From contig CALKGI010000015.1 of NCBI GenBank assembly GCA_938085045.1, positions 1-44,689 on the forward strand: 44,689 nucleotides of DNA, written 5' to 3'. This DNA comes from an uncultured Alteromonadaceae bacterium. GTDB taxonomy: Bacteria > Pseudomonadota > Gammaproteobacteria > Enterobacterales > Alteromonadaceae. The position numbers and the translations under genes are program-made. Under the pieces are notes generated by a model. The model was not told where the DNA came from. It saw nothing but the letters and a program-made list of their open reading frames with translations, and ran no database searches. Position 1 is the first letter of the stretch; every line of letters starts with the position of its first letter. This document shows positions 1 to 7,872 of this stretch, piece after piece.

Positions 1-100
1 TGATCTTGGTTAACATTTGACTGAAGTCATTGAGATCTTTTTCAGTCTTTAGTGATTTTGCTGCCTCACGGGCAAACGCTTCTAATTCTTTTCTATTCAT
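1..100 (-). CDS. IS256-family (mutator-type) transposase, N-terminal fragment
   Basis: Only the first 33 codons lie in the window; the rest continues past the left edge. The reading begins MNRKELEAFAREAAKSL and continues with a K-T-E-K-D-L-N-D-F-S-Q-M-L motif, the usual opening of IS256-family DDE transposases of marine gammaproteobacteria. A purine-rich AGGATAGGCAGA precedes the ATG. Family assignment rests on this short N-terminus and on the terminal sequence just upstream. Whether the element is intact cannot be judged from here. Confidence 0.75.
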   Translation of the reverse strand, partial: MNRKELEAFAREAAKSLKTEKDLNDFSQMLTKI

Positions 101-171
101 ATTCTGCCTATCCTAGAGTCCCTAACAGGGTACTATAAATAAGCAGTTACACAATTTAATTTACAGGCTCC
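1..171 (-). mobile_element. IS256-family insertion sequence, 5' end (partial)
   Basis: On the minus strand the outer end reads GGAGCCTGTAAATT followed by a GTGTAACTGC motif (positions 171 to about 141), which resembles the terminal inverted repeats of IS256-family elements. It sits about 40 bp before the transposase start, as expected. The other terminus and the target duplication lie outside the window. Positions 172-378 hold no convincing gene. Confidence 0.6.
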
Positions 172-378
172 AAAAAAGCAAATTGGATCTTTTTTCTTTT
201 CTCTGTGCTCTTTGCGCTCTCTCGACAACCGCTCCTGGCGTTGTTCTAATTACATACTTCCATATATTAATGTGGTGAAAGATCTTTTACAGAAAAAACG
301 ACCAGCTACTAGAATATCGCTCCCGTTTGGTAGACCACGTGAAATAGCAATAACCCTTAAGTCAACAGCATTGGCGCC

Positions 379-1518
379 CTACGGCGAACCACTTTTATAG
401 CGTTCAGTGAGTTTCATAAACTCTTCTTTTAACGCCTTATTTTCAAATTGAACCATGTCCGGGGCCTGCATATTCACCAACGCATCAAACTGCTTTAAGC
501 CAACTTTTATCATCGATACCACGCTATGGCTTAGTGACACGGTTTTATAGGTATTGGTTGCAACAAAAAGCTCGCCGTGCGCTTTTTCTCTGGCGACATG
601 CACTTTTTTTGCCTGACTTTTGAGGATTTTGATGTACAAGCGTGCGGCTTTTTCGGTCAGTTTATTGGTTTTAATGTTATTTTCTAAAATCCCTCGGTCA
701 CCCAGTTTATTCTCAATACCTCTGTTGGCCTGTTTTATATTGTCCCGAGCTTCTGCTTGATATTTTTCCATGTGGGGAATGTAGTCGCCTTCAACTTTTT
801 TAATGAAAGTCTCTTGCATATGCACAACCACTTTATACAGCACCACAAACATGCCGTAATACCTTTTGGCGGCAACCAAATCTTCACCGCTTTTTTGCGT
901 CAGCCCCTGCAACTCAATAGCCATGGCTTTGATATTGTCGTAGACCACCCGCATATTTATTAAGTCGTCGCCCGATATACTGCCAAACCAAATTTCTAAC
1001 TGATCGTCGGTTACCTTAATGCCAATTTCTTCAAGCGCCTTAGCAAAACGCTGCTTAACCTCGACTATCCGCTCGCCATACAGCACGATTAATGCTTCGG
1101 CGTCGACAATTTTCCTTTCATATCCGGTAACAGTCGTTCTAATCAGCGGGATGTTGTCCATGCCAAGCATTGATTCTTTAGGGGCCGTAATCATCTGGCG
1201 CCTATATTCGTTAATATTGGCCTTTTCATCGGCGATATTTGCCTCTAACTCATGAACTTCGTCTCGGTAGACATTAAGGTTCGACAGATGAAACATCTGT
1301 AACGCTTCATCAACCAAATCGTTAATGTCTTGGTCATTGTCTCCTTTATCTTCAGAGAAAAATGCCGAATCGGGCAAACTGTCATGCCTGTCCATCAGTG
1401 AGACGGTATCATCGAGCACCGGAAAAGCGTCTTTGAATAGTTCTTTGTAATCGGCAGTTGTCGCCAAAGCCACCGAGTTAAAGAAAACAACACTCGCCAA
1501 AATCAACCATTTAATCAT
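379..1518 (-). CDS. Secreted coiled-coil protein of unknown function
   Basis: About 379 residues starting at the second in-frame ATG (1518). That start places a clean signal peptide, MIKWLILASVVFFNSVALA, at the very N-terminus; an upstream ATG at 1536 would add only a polar six-residue extension. The mature protein is highly charged and predicted alpha-helical, with long E/K/A-rich stretches (roughly residues 80-180 and 250-330) that look like coiled coils. There is no transmembrane segment after the signal, no cysteine-rich motif and no recognisable catalytic motif. It is probably periplasmic or secreted. It stands alone between the IS256 end and the DUF4442 gene, so context gives no functional hint. 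I do not recognise the family. Confidence 0.75.
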   Translation of the reverse strand: MIKWLILASVVFFNSVALATTADYKELFKDAFPVLDDTVSLMDRHDSLPDSAFFSEDKGDNDQDINDLVDEALQMFHLSNLNVYRDEVHELEANIADEKANINEYRRQMITAPKESMLGMDNIPLIRTTVTGYERKIVDAEALIVLYGERIVEVKQRFAKALEEIGIKVTDDQLEIWFGSISGDDLINMRVVYDNIKAMAIELQGLTQKSGEDLVAAKRYYGMFVVLYKVVVHMQETFIKKVEGDYIPHMEKYQAEARDNIKQANRGIENKLGDRGILENNIKTNKLTEKAARLYIKILKSQAKKVHVAREKAHGELFVATNTYKTVSLSHSVVSMIKVGLKQFDALVNMQAPDMVQFENKALKEEFMKLTERYKSGSP

Positions 1519-1650
1519 CTTTGTTTCTCTTGTCATTTATGACAGTAAGTGCACAGTTTGCAAGGCTAAAAAGCATTAACCATACCCCCAAATTAAGTGT
1601 TGGTGAGGGTAACACAGATTTTACTTTTGGTAAATTTACCGCTTGTCTGT

Positions 1651-2121
1651 TCAAGCTTTTGCAGTGATCCACAAGTTTATTTCGCCTTTAACCACCACCA
1701 CTCCCTCGGTGTCTAACGCCGTAACAGCCACTGCCATATTACCCGGTTGCCATTGCTCAGGTTTAACTTGCGCCACACAACGAATGTCGGTGCCCGCTTT
1801 TGCCGTATAGTCTAAATTCATGCCTTTGGGTATCCACCTTAAATGTTTGGGAATCGACGCTTCTGCCATCACCCCCATCGCCATTTCAAGACCATTAGCA
1901 ATGGCGATAACATGCACCGTTTTAATGTGATTTTGCACACCACGATGCTTTTTGATAAAACACTCACAATAATGCGGCCTTAGCTCAAGAATGCGTGGGT
2001 TTACGGTCGCAAAATATGGGGCTTTACGGGCAACAACCATCGAGAAGATTTTTTGGCCAAAAGGCCACGCCATGAACTTTTGGTAAAGCGCCATGACTTT
2101 GTTAGTTGATGTTTGAGGCAT
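1651..2121 (-). CDS. DUF4442 hotdog-fold protein (thioesterase-like)
   Basis: A 156-residue protein matching the DUF4442 branch of the hotdog superfamily, related to PaaI/YiiD-type thioesterases. Visible hallmarks are the long helix with the ANGLEMAMGVM stretch, which corresponds to the central hotdog helix and its conserved N/G/E, followed by beta-strand segments containing WIPKGMNLDYTAKAGTDI and a C-terminal strand KGEINLWITAK. Family members are thought to act on acyl-CoA-type substrates, but no substrate can be inferred here. It is monocistronic. A 12-bp palindrome (GGTAAATTTACC, 1629-1640) lies just past its stop without a T-tract. Confidence 0.85.
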   Translation of the reverse strand: MPQTSTNKVMALYQKFMAWPFGQKIFSMVVARKAPYFATVNPRILELRPHYCECFIKKHRGVQNHIKTVHVIAIANGLEMAMGVMAEASIPKHLRWIPKGMNLDYTAKAGTDIRCVAQVKPEQWQPGNMAVAVTALDTEGVVVVKGEINLWITAKA

Positions 2122-2260
2122 AGGGTTAATACTCGTGAGCTATCTGGTCGGATGAGTATAACAGTTTTTGTAAGATGCGCTAACGACGTCGATAACCTTG
2201 CACGGTTATCTAAGCGAGGTGCTAACACTTTAAGTGATAGCAACTAATAGAAATATCGAC

Positions 2261-2278
2261 ACCTGTAACGTTATAGGT
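2261..2278. promoter_or_regulatory. 18-bp palindrome upstream of higB, candidate HigA operator
   Basis: ACCTGTAACGTTATAGGT has symmetrical arms ACCT-TAACGTTA-AGGT with a single mismatched pair. It ends 48 bp before the higB TTG start, where an autoregulatory HigA operator would be expected. HigA-type antitoxins normally repress their own operon through such palindromes. The binding assignment is inference. Confidence 0.45.
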
Positions 2279-2326
2279 TACCATTTAGTGATCAGTATTA
2301 TTTGAAGCATAGATTTGGAGGGTAAC

Positions 2327-2897
2327 TTGGCCATAAAAAGCTTTAAACACAAAGGGCTTAAAAAATTCTATTATGATGATAATACAAGTGGTTTGAACGC
2401 GGCCCATGTAAAAAAAATTGGATTCATATTGGATGCAGTAGATGCATCTCACCACCCTGCCGATCTCAAGGCGATATATCGTAATCAGTTTGCAGAAAAA
2501 AAAGGCTCAGCAGTGGGTGTATCTAGGGCCTGTTAATCTTTGGAGTGGATTTTTGCAGCGAGTTGTTTGTTCTTTATACAAGGCAGAGGTGATGCAGTGT
2601 AGTTGTTCTACATAAATCAGCGATAACGCAGTAGAAAGGACAAACAAACGCTGCCCTTCGGGTTCGTTTCAAAGCGCTTTACTCTTTGTTGTCCGTTATT
2701 CACTTAGATGACTAGGCATCATAACGGCCGCCGCGATTAAAGCGCTTTGAATTCAAACAAAATTTCAACTCAAAAGATGAACAGGCCCTAGTATTCAAGT
2801 CAATGGTAACTGGCGTATCACATTTCAAATTGAAGAAGATGGTGCCGTTTTTCTCGATTACGCTGACTATCACGGCAAGCAAATAAAAGCTCGTTAG
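2327..2897 (+). pseudogene. higB: higB toxin gene interrupted by a MITE
   Basis: The 5' part (2327-2525) begins LAIKSFKHKGLKKFY, matching the start of HigB/RelE-type mRNA interferases (usually M-x-I-K-S-F). The start is the TTG at 2327, four bases after a strong GGAGGG. The 3' part (2791-2897) encodes IQVNGNWRITFQIEEDGAVF and ends with D-Y-A-D-Y-H, the conserved HigB C-terminus. Removing the insertion and one TA copy (2526-2790) gives a perfect 101-codon ORF reading GVS-SIQVNGNWRI in frame, so the gene was intact before the insertion. As it stands, translation stops at 2536 after about 69 residues and loses the catalytic C-terminal half. The toxin is therefore presumably dead while the antitoxin downstream is intact. 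Confidence 0.9.
2524..2790. mobile_element. 263-bp MITE with TA target-site duplication inside higB
   Basis: The non-coding insert runs from GGGCCTGTTAATCTTT at 2526 to its near-perfect inverse AAGATGAACAGGCCC ending at 2788, flanked on both sides by TA (2524-2525 and 2789-2790; CTAG on both sides if the symmetrical bases are counted). Two internal inverted repeats are visible: CAGCGAGTTGTTTGTTC (2556 on) with its imperfect inverse ending CAAACAAACGCTG (about 2631-2653), and a perfect 12-bp pair CAAAGCGCTTTA (2670-2681) / TAAAGCGCTTTG (2738-2749). There is no transposase ORF. TA duplication suggests mobilisation by an IS630/Tc1-mariner-type transposase supplied elsewhere. Confidence 0.85.
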
Positions 2898-2986
2898 TTA
2901 AAAAAAATAACCCATGCTAATGGAAATCAATAATTGTAAATATCATCGCTCCTTAATGACCAGAGCGAGTTTCTTGGAGAGCCAAC

Positions 2987-3286
2987 ATGAAACAAATCAG
3001 AAAACCTTCGCATCCCGGTGAATTTTTCAAATTTACTATTTTAGATGAAAGAGGGATATCTATCACATCAGCAGCACAGCACTTAGGGGTAACTAGAAAG
3101 GCCCTCAGCGAATTCGTAAATGGCAAAGCAAAGTGCTCACACTTGATGGCCAGACGCTTAGCTGAATCTACAGGCACAGGCGTAGCCGTTTGGATTAACA
3201 TGCAGGCTAAATTAGATACTTGGCACGCTGAAAATATGGATAGACCTGAGAATATAACCGAACTTCCTCAAACTGATGTTGCTTAA
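2987..3286 (+). CDS. higA: HigA-family antitoxin (XRE-type HTH)
   Basis: A 99-residue helix-turn-helix protein with the classic HigA opening K-P-S-H-P-G-E-F and the HTH segment SITSAAQHLGVTRKALSEFV at about residues 24-43, followed by SHLMARRLAESTGTGVAVW. A TGGAGA ribosome site precedes the ATG. HigA neutralises HigB and represses the higBA promoter. Here it follows the disrupted higB by 89 bp in the usual toxin-first order. With HigB broken, it can only act as a repressor or as an antidote to related toxins elsewhere. Confidence 0.92.
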   Translation: MKQIRKPSHPGEFFKFTILDERGISITSAAQHLGVTRKALSEFVNGKAKCSHLMARRLAESTGTGVAVWINMQAKLDTWHAENMDRPENITELPQTDVA

Positions 3287-3346
3287 TGGCAACGTAGGTG
3301 TATTTCACTAAGTCGTTTGATTTCGTCAGTTGCTTAAACATATAAA

Positions 3347-3363
3347 GGGAGCCACAGGCTCCC
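3347..3363 (-). terminator. Rho-independent terminator of the lectin-like gene
   Basis: A perfect 7-bp stem GGGAGCC / GGCTCCC with a three-base loop, followed on the minus strand by TTTATAT. It lies 24 bp after the stop codon of the minus-strand gene and between convergent genes, so it may also stop higA transcription. Confidence 0.75.
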
Positions 3364-3386
3364 TCAAACTTCATAAACGTAAAACC

Positions 3387-5288
3387 TTATTTCACATACA
3401 TATAGCTAATCGGTGGGTTAGCCCAGTTGCCGCCGCTTTCCCAGTCTGCGCCGCCCTGTTGAGTCATAATCTTGGTGGCAGACAAATCGTACATAGCCGT
3501 TGAATAGTTGGTCTGTGTGCTGCCAATCGTAGAATAATCAACACCACTGCTTGAGCAATCAGCTTCGACTTGTGCAATCGATGAATCTTCAAGATTGTCG
3601 GTCAATGGTATGCAGGTCGATGCCATAAGCTGAGCAACGTTATAAGTAGCCCATACATCAGTGCTGCCTTGAGTGTATATCTCGGTAGAGATGTCTCTTA
3701 ACGCTGTCCATTTATCGGATGTTAATACCGCTTCAGTGATTGACAAGTCAGTTACGCTACTGGCCAAAGGCGCTGGAAATGAAGCCTTGTCTTTAATGGC
3801 CACCAGCGTCCAACCGCCGCCTAACGTTGTCATGTCACAGTGCGCGTTGAAGGCAGGCACGCTACCACTACCGTCTGGGTCAATAAGATAAATACCAGTC
3901 GCTGAACCGGCGTTATTGTCTAAAATATCTTTACAACTGGTGCCAGCGACTACCTCAGGTGTTGTTGGAGTTTCAGCTTCTACGAATGTTCCATAGTATT
4001 CTAACTCACCAATTTGCAAGTAAGAATTACCGTAGTTGCTGGTGATCATTAACCGGATATGTTGGGTTGTGGCTGCATTTGCCAAGGTAACATTGGCGTT
4101 TTGTTGAGTCAGAACAACCGTTTCATGGTCAAACCAATCCAAATTGTTATCAGACACCTGCACAATCACATCTTTGGGCGAACGAGCAGCATAACTGGTA
4201 ATCACTTGAGTGCTAAAACCAGTGATATAAGCGGTTGTGCCAAAGTCTGTAGAAAGCCATCGAGGGGCTGCCATGTTCGAAATCCAAGTACCACCACCTT
4301 GTGGTGCACCTGCATCTGGATTGATTTTACTTTGGTAATAAACATGCCCATCAAATGCAGATGACGGCCCATAAACCGTTGCGTGACTATAATTGGCTGC
4401 GTAACTGGCTGCCACCAGACCATTGGTACCGACCATGGCAATATTGTCGTTAGGGCCAGAGGTTTCGGTTGGTAATGTCTCGTACGACGACGAATAACGC
4501 AATGACATAGCGTCACCGCCAAACAGACTATTGTCATGAGCAAAAATTTTGCCGTCGAGATCTACAATTCCCAACACTTCGTCATTATGGCTGGTTTCGC
4601 TGTCTGCCGATTTTTCTTCTTGCATGGTTAACATGCCAAGCCCCGCCACTACGCCTGCACTGCCAATGTTTTTCTTCGACAACAGAAAACGTTTGCCGTT
4701 GTCGGTTTTGCCTGATCCTGTTGAGCTGTATATAGCCACGTAACCTGTGACCTCAACGCCATGCGCACCACCTAGCTCCTGTTCAAACAATTTAGAACCA
4801 AAGGCGTGTGAACTAACACTAAAAGCACGGGTGGCATAGGTGTCGATTTCGTTTTGTGTTTGATTGGTTTGTAATACTACCGGTGTGCCGTCAAATGGCT
4901 GAGAAAAGAACAAATTATCTTGCCCCTGATCTTGGCTTTGTACGCCTGCTTCCCAAACGCTGCCATCATTCATGACATGACGACCTTTCTCGATGACCAT
5001 GTAAGGAATTTTTTCGAGGTTGTGAACACCATCCTGATAAGTCCATTCTTTAAAGCGAATGTCAAAACTGGTGGCTGTAACATTAGACACACTGGCTGTG
5101 CCCGGTGAAATATCGTTGAAAGTAGGCACGCCGGCAATAACAACCGGGTTAGTGAAACCGCTGATATTAACGGTCTGTACACCATTACCGACCTCTATTA
5201 AACCAACCTCTACTGAGGTTGCTATAGCGGGTGCGGCGAATACTGATGTGCCAAGAATTAAACTGATGATTGCACTTAATTTTTTCAT
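3387..5288 (-). CDS. Secreted H-lectin-like / F5/8C (discoidin) / fibrinogen-like multidomain protein
   Basis: The start is at 5288, where GGAGACGTA precedes the ATG and the protein opens with a signal peptide (MKKLSAIISLILGTSVFA, cleavage near residue 23); an upstream in-frame ATG would add 36 residues without sense. The 633-residue product shows two H-type-lectin-like beta regions (about 24-115 and 120-200), a discoidin/F5-8 type C domain (about 280-433, ending L-Q-I-G-E-L-E-Y-Y-G), and a fibrinogen-C-like N-terminal subdomain (about 450 on: SCKDIL, GIYLIDPDGSG, HCDMTTLGGGWTLV). Such domains bind carbohydrates or glycoproteins, so a surface or secreted adhesin/lectin role is inferred. It is monocistronic with its own terminator. 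A small hairpin (CGGTC/GACCG, 5347-5363) lies in the presumed leader. Confidence 0.85.
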   Translation of the reverse strand: MKKLSAIISLILGTSVFAAPAIATSVEVGLIEVGNGVQTVNISGFTNPVVIAGVPTFNDISPGTASVSNVTATSFDIRFKEWTYQDGVHNLEKIPYMVIEKGRHVMNDGSVWEAGVQSQDQGQDNLFFSQPFDGTPVVLQTNQTQNEIDTYATRAFSVSSHAFGSKLFEQELGGAHGVEVTGYVAIYSSTGSGKTDNGKRFLLSKKNIGSAGVVAGLGMLTMQEEKSADSETSHNDEVLGIVDLDGKIFAHDNSLFGGDAMSLRYSSSYETLPTETSGPNDNIAMVGTNGLVAASYAANYSHATVYGPSSAFDGHVYYQSKINPDAGAPQGGGTWISNMAAPRWLSTDFGTTAYITGFSTQVITSYAARSPKDVIVQVSDNNLDWFDHETVVLTQQNANVTLANAATTQHIRLMITSNYGNSYLQIGELEYYGTFVEAETPTTPEVVAGTSCKDILDNNAGSATGIYLIDPDGSGSVPAFNAHCDMTTLGGGWTLVAIKDKASFPAPLASSVTDLSITEAVLTSDKWTALRDISTEIYTQGSTDVWATYNVAQLMASTCIPLTDNLEDSSIAQVEADCSSSGVDYSTIGSTQTNYSTAMYDLSATKIMTQQGGADWESGGNWANPPISYMYVK

Positions 5289-5396
5289 TACTACGTCTCC
5301 ATTGATTACCATTGATGCATTCCAATGCTCTTTACCACTGAATGAGCGGTCAGATTGTGACCGAAGGAATACATGACAAAAGGTAACGTAATTCAA

Positions 5397-5821
5397 TAAA
5401 AAAATTTCGTGTTATTTGTTCAAATTTGCGACAAAAAGCTCAATATTTGAGCCTCTAATGACTTTTGTTTTTTAAATTCAATGGGTTGTGATTTCTTTAA
5501 ACAGCGCCCTGAGAATGAATAACAAGGGGTGGTAAAGGTGAACTTTCGAATAAACCACAAAATCTCGCGAACAAAATTTACCAGATTTTGGATATGCCGT
5601 AGGAGTGAGCTATTTACACCCTCTTGCAACTAAGCATTAAATCACGTTTTTTAAAATTTGAGAGCTAGCTCACAGTTTTAAACAACCTTGCGAGTATCCT
5701 TAACGCCCTACCAATACTGCACTAAGTAACACAACACCTGTGCCTACTTACTAACAGTAAAAGTACATTGTCATGGGTAAGTTGCTGTAAATAGAGCTTG
5801 CCTGTTAATAACAAAAAATCG
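5397..5821. other. Intergenic region without a convincing gene
   Basis: This stretch separates the divergent lectin-like gene and the riboswitch-controlled operon. A 69-codon minus-strand ORF (5420-5629) has no recognisable motif and no ribosome site. The region presumably carries both promoters. GAGAGCTAGCTCAC at about 5661-5674 is a small palindrome of unknown meaning. Confidence 0.5.
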
Positions 5822-5925
5822 TCGATAAAGCCAAACTTACCGTGAGGTAAGGACCCAAAACCACGGGACTTTTTTGATATTCAATAGAGTATGAATAAAG
5901 TTAGCCGGGCTACCGAAAAGAGCTA
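5822..5925 (+). ncRNA. Cyclic di-GMP-I (GEMM-I) riboswitch aptamer
   Basis: The conserved GEMM-I elements appear in order: GCCAAAC (5830-5836), a 5-bp helix TTACC-GTGA-GGTAA with a GNRA tetraloop (5837-5850), GGACCCAAAACC (5850-5861, consensus GGACGCAAAGCC), CGGGAC, a variable second helix arm (about 5868-5899), and GCCGGGCTACCG (5904-5915), the tetraloop-receptor side. The class binds c-di-GMP and controls downstream expression, often of motility, adhesion or extracellular protein genes. It lies about 60 bp before the start of a two-gene operon for secreted proteins. No clear terminator or anti-terminator stem is visible after the aptamer, so the mode of control (transcription or translation, on or off) is open. 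Confidence 0.82.
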
Positions 5926-5976
5926 TTCTACAATGGCTCAAATGGCTGTTTATTGACTAAATCAGGAATAAACGTC

Positions 5977-7872
5977 ATGTCTATGAAGACAACCCACTAT
6001 ATAAAAACCCTAGAGTATTTACTTGCAAGCCTGTTGCTATTTAGCAGCTCGATTTGGGCATTTTCGATTAATAACGATGAATTAACCACTGAACAAAACA
6101 CGCCAATTGTGTTTTCAGCCGCGCAGCTATTAGCTAACGATGTTGTATCTGAAGAGCAAACACTTAACATTACCTATGTTGATGATTGGGAAAATGGTCA
6201 ACTGAGTTTTGATTTATCCGCAGGCAGCTTTACTTTTACACCCAACCCCGAATTTGTTGGCCAAGCGGGCTTTATCTATGGCACTAAAACTCCAGATAGC
6301 GAAATGGGTTATGCCAAAGTCAACATCACGGTGCTTGCCAGTCATAGCCAAAGTACGCCGCTTGCAATCCCTAATGGCGCTGATGTTGGCAAGCTTTTTT
6401 TCTTAGGCAATATGAGTGCATTACCTTATTCAATGCAGTCGATGTTAAGTAACATTAGCCAAGATGCTGGTTATCAAGCCGAGTACGACTATCAACTGGG
6501 CGGTTTTTTATTTGGCCTTTGGGGTGACGAAATATCACCTGACGGGGGCTTTCGAGCAAGTGCTAAAGCTGGCCACGCCCAACACAATGGGGTTGTTTAT
6601 AGCAGTACTGAAGGTTTTCAATCAGGTGATTATTCAACGTTAATTTTAACTGATGGTGGCAATGCCATACCACATATGTGGGGCAATACCAGTCAGTACC
6701 TTTCGCGCTTTGCTAATGCTTTACATGAGGGCAATCCGAATTCACAGACCTATTTTCTGCAAAGCTGGCCGTTTATTAAAGATGGCAATTTGAATAACTG
6801 GCGTGAACAAATCGACAGCTTGCTACCTCGATGGAAAAAAGTAATTAACACAGTTAATGGCAATATTGACGCCAGCACAGAAAATGGCAGCCTTTATTAT
6901 GTGCCTGAGGATGAACAGCTAGCGCAACAGGCCAATCGATTAAGGCTAATACCTGCTGCTTTGTCTTTGTCTCGTGTCTATGACCAATATCAACAAGATA
7001 ACCGACCAAACGGTGCCCGAGACTTTACCAGCGAAATGTTTAAATCTCCTGATTATTCAATTAATCCTGCGGATAATGGCCAACACCGTATCGGCCATTT
7101 AAGCCCCGAGGGCGAATATCTGGTTGCTTTGGTGATTCATACCGCCGTTTATGGTCGCAACCCTTTACTGTCGACCAATAATATTGGCTTTAACCACCGA
7201 GGTTGGAGTGGTTATAGCGATAGTTTATTTCCGCAAACCCCATTCCCTGAATCTGGTGAGCTAATACCTGCCAAAGCACAATATTATCAACAGGTTGCAC
7301 TAGATGTTGTAAGTGAATTTTATGGTTGGGATAAAGCAGCACTACCAGCCAAACAAGATAGCGATAACGATGGTGTACTTGACCATATTGACGCTTTTCC
7401 AAATGATGCCAGCGAAACCACCGACACTGACGGCGATGGCGTAGGCGATAATGCAGATGTATTCCCTAATGACGCCAGCGAAACCACCGATACCGATGGT
7501 GACGGTATTGGTGATAACGCCGACACCAGCCCAAATGGCGAAACCGACCCAACTACGCCTTCAACACCTACAACACCTACAACACCTACAACACCAACTA
7601 CACCACAAATAAAACTAACCTCCATTAGCTTTGTGAATATTGAACCAAGCGACACCAGCACTCATGTCTATTGGAGCAGTGGTAACGCAATCCGCTTTAG
7701 GGTTTTATTGATGAGTCATAACAGGACACCACGAGTATTCACCACCACAGCAACGGAATATACATTTACAGATTTATCGGTTTTTGATGGCATAACCAGC
7801 CTAATGATTGAAGGCTATGACTCGCTCGGCAACAGCATTTTTAGCGGTGCCGTCAATGTGGAGGGTTTATAA
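5977..7872 (+). CDS. Secreted SGNH-hydrolase-like protein with cadherin-like and thrombospondin type 3 regions
   Basis: The ATG at 5977 is preferred: AGGA lies 9 bp upstream and a TTG at 5953 would only add eight polar residues. The 631-residue protein has a signal peptide (to about residue 27) and a cadherin-like tandem domain (28-120, L-L-A-N-D-V and FTPNPEFVG). A region of about 128-450 resembles SGNH/GDSL hydrolases: the block-I-like segment LFFLGNMSALPYSMQSML and the block-V-like HLSPEGEYLVALVIH with following VYGRNP. Two to three thrombospondin type 3 calcium repeats (DTDGDGVGD, about 462-515), a T-P-T linker and a beta-rich C-terminus follow. In the SGNH family the nucleophile Ser usually follows G-N; here Met takes that place with Ser one later, so activity is uncertain. 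Its stop overlaps the next ATG (TAATG), so both genes are probably co-translated under the c-di-GMP riboswitch. Confidence 0.8.
   Translation: MSMKTTHYIKTLEYLLASLLLFSSSIWAFSINNDELTTEQNTPIVFSAAQLLANDVVSEEQTLNITYVDDWENGQLSFDLSAGSFTFTPNPEFVGQAGFIYGTKTPDSEMGYAKVNITVLASHSQSTPLAIPNGADVGKLFFLGNMSALPYSMQSMLSNISQDAGYQAEYDYQLGGFLFGLWGDEISPDGGFRASAKAGHAQHNGVVYSSTEGFQSGDYSTLILTDGGNAIPHMWGNTSQYLSRFANALHEGNPNSQTYFLQSWPFIKDGNLNNWREQIDSLLPRWKKVINTVNGNIDASTENGSLYYVPEDEQLAQQANRLRLIPAALSLSRVYDQYQQDNRPNGARDFTSEMFKSPDYSINPADNGQHRIGHLSPEGEYLVALVIHTAVYGRNPLLSTNNIGFNHRGWSGYSDSLFPQTPFPESGELIPAKAQYYQQVALDVVSEFYGWDKAALPAKQDSDNDGVLDHIDAFPNDASETTDTDGDGVGDNADVFPNDASETTDTDGDGIGDNADTSPNGETDPTTPSTPTTPTTPTTPTTPQIKLTSISFVNIEPSDTSTHVYWSSGNAIRFRVLLMSHNRTPRVFTTTATEYTFTDLSVFDGITSLMIEGYDSLGNSIFSGAVNVEGL
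7563..7603 (+). repeat. 9-bp tandem repeat (ACACCTACA) encoding a T-P-T linker
   Basis: About four and a half copies of the 9-mer ACACCTACA, in frame, encode a Thr/Pro linker between the thrombospondin-type repeats and the C-terminal domain. Because the unit is a multiple of three, copy-number change would alter linker length without breaking the frame. The preceding calcium repeats are also near-duplicates of a 72-bp unit (about 7390-7540). Confidence 0.75.

Noticed and set aside
212..400. 62-codon plus-strand ORF after the IS256 end
   Set aside because: No ribosome site, no recognisable motif, and it overlaps the 3' end of the coiled-coil protein gene.
2490..2525. Possible frameshift at the A8 run in higB
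   Set aside because: An alternative frame gives a plausible Q-Q-W-V-Y segment, but joining the gene across the MITE with one TA copy keeps the original frame through to the HigB C-terminus, so no frameshift is needed.
5420..5629. 69-codon minus-strand ORF in the leader region
   Set aside because: No motif, no ribosome site; ordinary intergenic sequence.
7320..7661. 113-codon antisense ORF with V-V-G-V repeats
   Set aside because: It is the complement of the T-P-T linker and calcium repeats of the real gene; low complexity explains its length.
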